Assembly: GCA_030670375.1 (NCBI GenBank)
Contig: DAOVBT010000074.1
Coordinates: 1-7,919, forward strand
Source: Candidatus Aminicenantota bacterium
Lineage (GTDB): Bacteria > Acidobacteriota > Aminicenantia > Aminicenantales > Aminicenantaceae
Length of the DNA: 7,919 nucleotides
Direction: 5' to 3'
Under the pieces are notes generated by a model. It worked only from the letters and a program-made list of their open reading frames with translations. It was not told where the DNA came from and did not search any database. Shown one piece after another: positions 6,357 through 7,919 of this stretch. Positions within the stretch are counted from its first letter, which is position 1. Each line of letters begins with the position of its first letter. The position numbers and the translations under genes were made by a program.

Positions 6357-7655
6357 TTATAATGGAAAAAGTGAGATAGCATACAGGGGGTAATTACACA
6401 AATTGTTATCTTTTTTGAAATTCATTAAGGTTGCTCTTGATAAAACTGGAGGCTTGAATTTTTCCCCATAAATTTTCAGGCTTTTTTTCTTTTTGCTGAT
6501 TCCGGCTTTAATTTCAAAAGGATATATTATTTCGTCGAATGGAACAATAAAATCCACCTCGGCTGAACTTTTACTTGTCCAATAGTAAAGTTCTTTAAAA
6601 CCATTGGCGATTAGCTCTTGAGCGGCGTAATTTTCTGTGAAGGCACCATTATATTCCGAGAAAAGCCGGTTCCCTTCAATAATTGTTCTCTGAGACACAT
6701 TTAGCATTGCTCCTAACAGTCCTGTGTCCAGCAAAAACAGCTTAAAGATATTGTTTTCTCGGTATCCGCTTAAAGGCAGTTTCGGTGATTTAATGTTATA
6801 CGATTTATAAACTAATCCAGAATCTGAAAGCCATTGAATGGCTTCGCTATAGTCTCTCGCTCTGGCATTTTTCGATATCTCAGAAAATTTGAACTTTTTA
6901 TTTTCTTTGGCCAAGTGATTAGGAATCGAATTCCAAGTGTTTGTTATTTTTATTGAATCAGGTTTTGATGCATATTTGGAAAAGTCCATTATGTAGGAAG
7001 TAAGGATTTCATTCTGGATATCCCTGACTTTGTTAAGATCCTTATCTTCTTTATATTGAAGAATTGCTTCTGGCATACCTCCTACAAAGGTGTACATTTT
7101 TAAATGTTCAATCAATGCTTCATGAAAGCTTTTTTCTATTGGATCAAAATTGGATTTTTCGCTCAAAAAAGCCCTGAGTTGAGTTTTTCCTATCCCGGCC
7201 AGATATTCTCCTAGTGAAAAAGGATAAAGAATGAGAAAATTGACCTTGCCCACAGGAAATGGAGCCGACTGGCCTAATTTAACGCCAAGTAAAGAGCCTG
7301 CTGAAACAATGTGATATTCATTGGCATTTTCATGAAAGTATTTAAGAGAAGTGAGTGTCTCAGGGGAGTTTTGGATCTCATCAAAGATAATTAATGTTTT
7401 TTCCGGATAGATTTGTGTTTCAAGATAGATAGAAAGTCTTTCGATAATTCTATGCGGCAGAATGCGGCCAAGAAATAATTCATGTAGCGAAGGGTCTTCT
7501 TCGAAATTGAAGTAGGCAACATTTTGATATTCTCTTTCCCCAAACTCTTTTAAGATATATGTTTTGCCTACCTGACGTGCCCCCCTTAGAAGTAATGGTT
7601 TTCGGCGTGGCAAAGATTTCCAATTCAATAATTTTTGATAAATATCTCTTTTCAT
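6357..7655 (-). CDS. AAA_14 / DUF4143 family ATPase with a PD-(D/E)xK-like C-terminus
   Basis: This 432-residue protein is of full family length. The N-terminal P-loop domain shows Walker A GARQVGKT (25-32), Walker B LIIFDEIQ (88-95) and the family motifs SAGSLLG (118-124) and PFPVGKV (132-138), followed by PFSLGEYL. A middle winged-helix-like part holds FVGGMPEAI (190-198) and the SGLVYK segment (279-284). The DUF4143 end has TENYAAQEL (340-348, with E341), AEVDFIV (365-371, with D368) and PFEIKAG (379-385, with E381 and K383). This is the E...D-x(n)-ExK pattern of PD-(D/E)xK nuclease-like folds. The family is widespread, often in many copies per genome; its true role is unclear, and nuclease activity is inferred from motif only. 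There is no Shine-Dalgarno before the ATG, and the candidate -10 box sits 6 nt upstream, so the mRNA may be leaderless. It is AT-rich compared with the central genes, lies alone on the minus strand and is bounded by inverted repeats. Confidence 0.93.
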   Translation of the reverse strand: MKRDIYQKLLNWKSLPRRKPLLLRGARQVGKTYILKEFGEREYQNVAYFNFEEDPSLHELFLGRILPHRIIERLSIYLETQIYPEKTLIIFDEIQNSPETLTSLKYFHENANEYHIVSAGSLLGVKLGQSAPFPVGKVNFLILYPFSLGEYLAGIGKTQLRAFLSEKSNFDPIEKSFHEALIEHLKMYTFVGGMPEAILQYKEDKDLNKVRDIQNEILTSYIMDFSKYASKPDSIKITNTWNSIPNHLAKENKKFKFSEISKNARARDYSEAIQWLSDSGLVYKSYNIKSPKLPLSGYRENNIFKLFLLDTGLLGAMLNVSQRTIIEGNRLFSEYNGAFTENYAAQELIANGFKELYYWTSKSSAEVDFIVPFDEIIYPFEIKAGISKKKKSLKIYGEKFKPPVLSRATLMNFKKDNNLCNYPLYAISLFPL

Positions 7656-7661
7656 AATAAT

Positions 7662-7690
7662 TTTATACTTAAAAATGTGAAAATAATCAA
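7662..7690 (-). promoter_or_regulatory. Sigma70-like promoter of the ATPase gene
   Basis: On the minus strand TTGATT (7690-7685) and TATAAA (7667-7662) are separated by 17 bp. The matches are 4/6 and 5/6 with ideal spacing. The -10 ends 6 nt before the ATG, so transcription would start at or next to the start codon, fitting the absence of a ribosome binding site. Confidence 0.5.
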
Positions 7691-7716
7691 TATATTCGTC
7701 AATTAATTGTGATTTA

Positions 7717-7740
7717 TATGCAAATAAATATGCAAATAAC
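7717..7740. repeat. Two tandem 12-bp repeats (TATGCAAATAAa/c) upstream of the ATPase promoter
   Basis: TATGCAAATAAA (7717-7728) is followed directly by TATGCAAATAAC (7729-7740), 11 of 12 identical. The pair lies about 27 bp upstream of the candidate -35 box of the minus-strand gene. A 12-bp direct repeat at that place could be a regulator site, but the DNA is very AT-rich. Confidence 0.5.
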
Positions 7741-7842
7741 GTGAAATAGATACTCTTTTACATCCAATAATCGTGAAAAAATAAAAAAATAATCATTCTA
7801 AGCGGCTAAAATTGTCCTATTTTTAATTTAACTTCTTATTTT

Positions 7843-7874
7843 TCAATAAGATAAGTCGGTCTGACCCCTAATAA
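7843..7874 (-). repeat. Right 32-bp imperfect inverted repeat
   Basis: This is the reverse-complement partner of 6131-6162, with the 14-bp core at 7855-7868 (GTCGGTCTGACCCC on the plus strand). Mismatches cluster at the outer positions 5-6 and in the inner part just after the core. The outer end abuts a TAG on the minus strand (7877-7875). Confidence 0.85.
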
Positions 7875-7880
7875 CTACCA

Positions 7881-7892
7881 GGTTCCGGCACC
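7881..7892. repeat. REP-like imperfect palindrome next to the right inverted repeat
   Basis: GGTTCCGGCACC pairs with itself at 10 of 12 positions, with one mismatched T/C pair. It lies in the short GC-richer edge just outside the right inverted repeat. It resembles GGTGCC/GGCACC extragenic palindromes, but a single copy cannot prove a repeat family. Confidence 0.3.
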
Positions 7893-7919
7893 GATTTCAA
7901 AAACGTAAGTCAATCTCTT

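Larger units (their letters stand above)
6131..7874. mobile_element. Candidate inverted-repeat-bounded unit carrying the AAA/DUF4143 ATPase gene
   Basis: A 1744-bp segment is bounded by 32-bp imperfect inverted repeats. It contains one minus-strand gene with its own promoter and terminator. It is visibly more AT-rich than the plus-strand genes to the left. No transposase and no clear target-site duplication are present, so it would have to be moved in trans. Alternatively, two independent extragenic repeats happen to flank the gene. The 6104-6356 stretch before the gene holds only the repeats, the terminator and a weak 61-codon frame. Confidence 0.4.

Noticed and set aside
6208..6393. Plus-strand 61-codon frame between the small lipoprotein and the ATPase
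   Set aside because: It has no ribosome binding site and no recognisable domain, overlaps the ATPase 3' end on the opposite strand and includes most of the minus-strand terminator hairpin. A chance frame is more likely.
6120..7885. Target-site duplication flanking the inverted repeats
   Set aside because: The bases outside the two ends (ending in ATAGGC on the left, starting with CTACCA on the right) do not match in any short direct repeat, so no duplication is claimed.

Overview
The window looks like accessory sequence from a Gram-negative bacterium. The support is a run of outer-membrane-type beta proteins, three probable lipoproteins and a Tat-exported enzyme. The lineage cannot be fixed from the sequence. 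The mixture (D-aminoacylase with a Tat signal, AbiEii-type gene, AAA/DUF4143 ATPase, GGGGTCAGACC-type repeats) would fit an environmental anaerobe such as an Aminicenantes/Acidobacteriota-like or deltaproteobacterial organism, but that is a guess.

Layout. (1) 2-385: the C-terminal 127 codons of an AbiEii-type nucleotidyltransferase, entering from the left edge and ending in a perfect hairpin. (2) 490-6103: six plus-strand genes, all predicted to be exported: a Tat-dependent N-acyl-D-amino-acid deacylase, an outer-membrane protein with a 16-residue repeat, a DUF4136-type lipoprotein with a Trp/Gly-rich loop, a small beta-barrel protein, a two-domain VOC (glyoxalase-fold) lipoprotein and a 72-residue Gly/Pro/Tyr-rich lipoprotein. 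Short gaps, good ribosome binding sites and one near-overlap suggest that 3580-6103 is one transcript. The first two genes have plausible promoters of their own. (3) 6131-7874: an AT-rich segment bounded by 32-bp imperfect inverted repeats (27/32 identical, ungapped). It holds one minus-strand gene, an AAA_14/DUF4143 ATPase, with its own promoter and intrinsic terminator. (4) 7875-7919: a short GC-richer edge with a REP-like palindrome and possibly the last 14 codons of a minus-strand gene.

How it fits together. The central block reads as an envelope set: one periplasmic or surface hydrolase that could release D-amino acids from N-acyl derivatives, plus surface and outer-membrane components of unknown role. 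No shared pathway can be shown. The flanking genes belong to families common in variable, mobile or defence-related regions. Both are visibly more AT-rich than the centre, which suggests separate acquisition. The most notable points are the inverted-repeat-bounded ATPase unit and the ordered 16-residue repeat with a three-unit Ala/Phe/Leu cycle.
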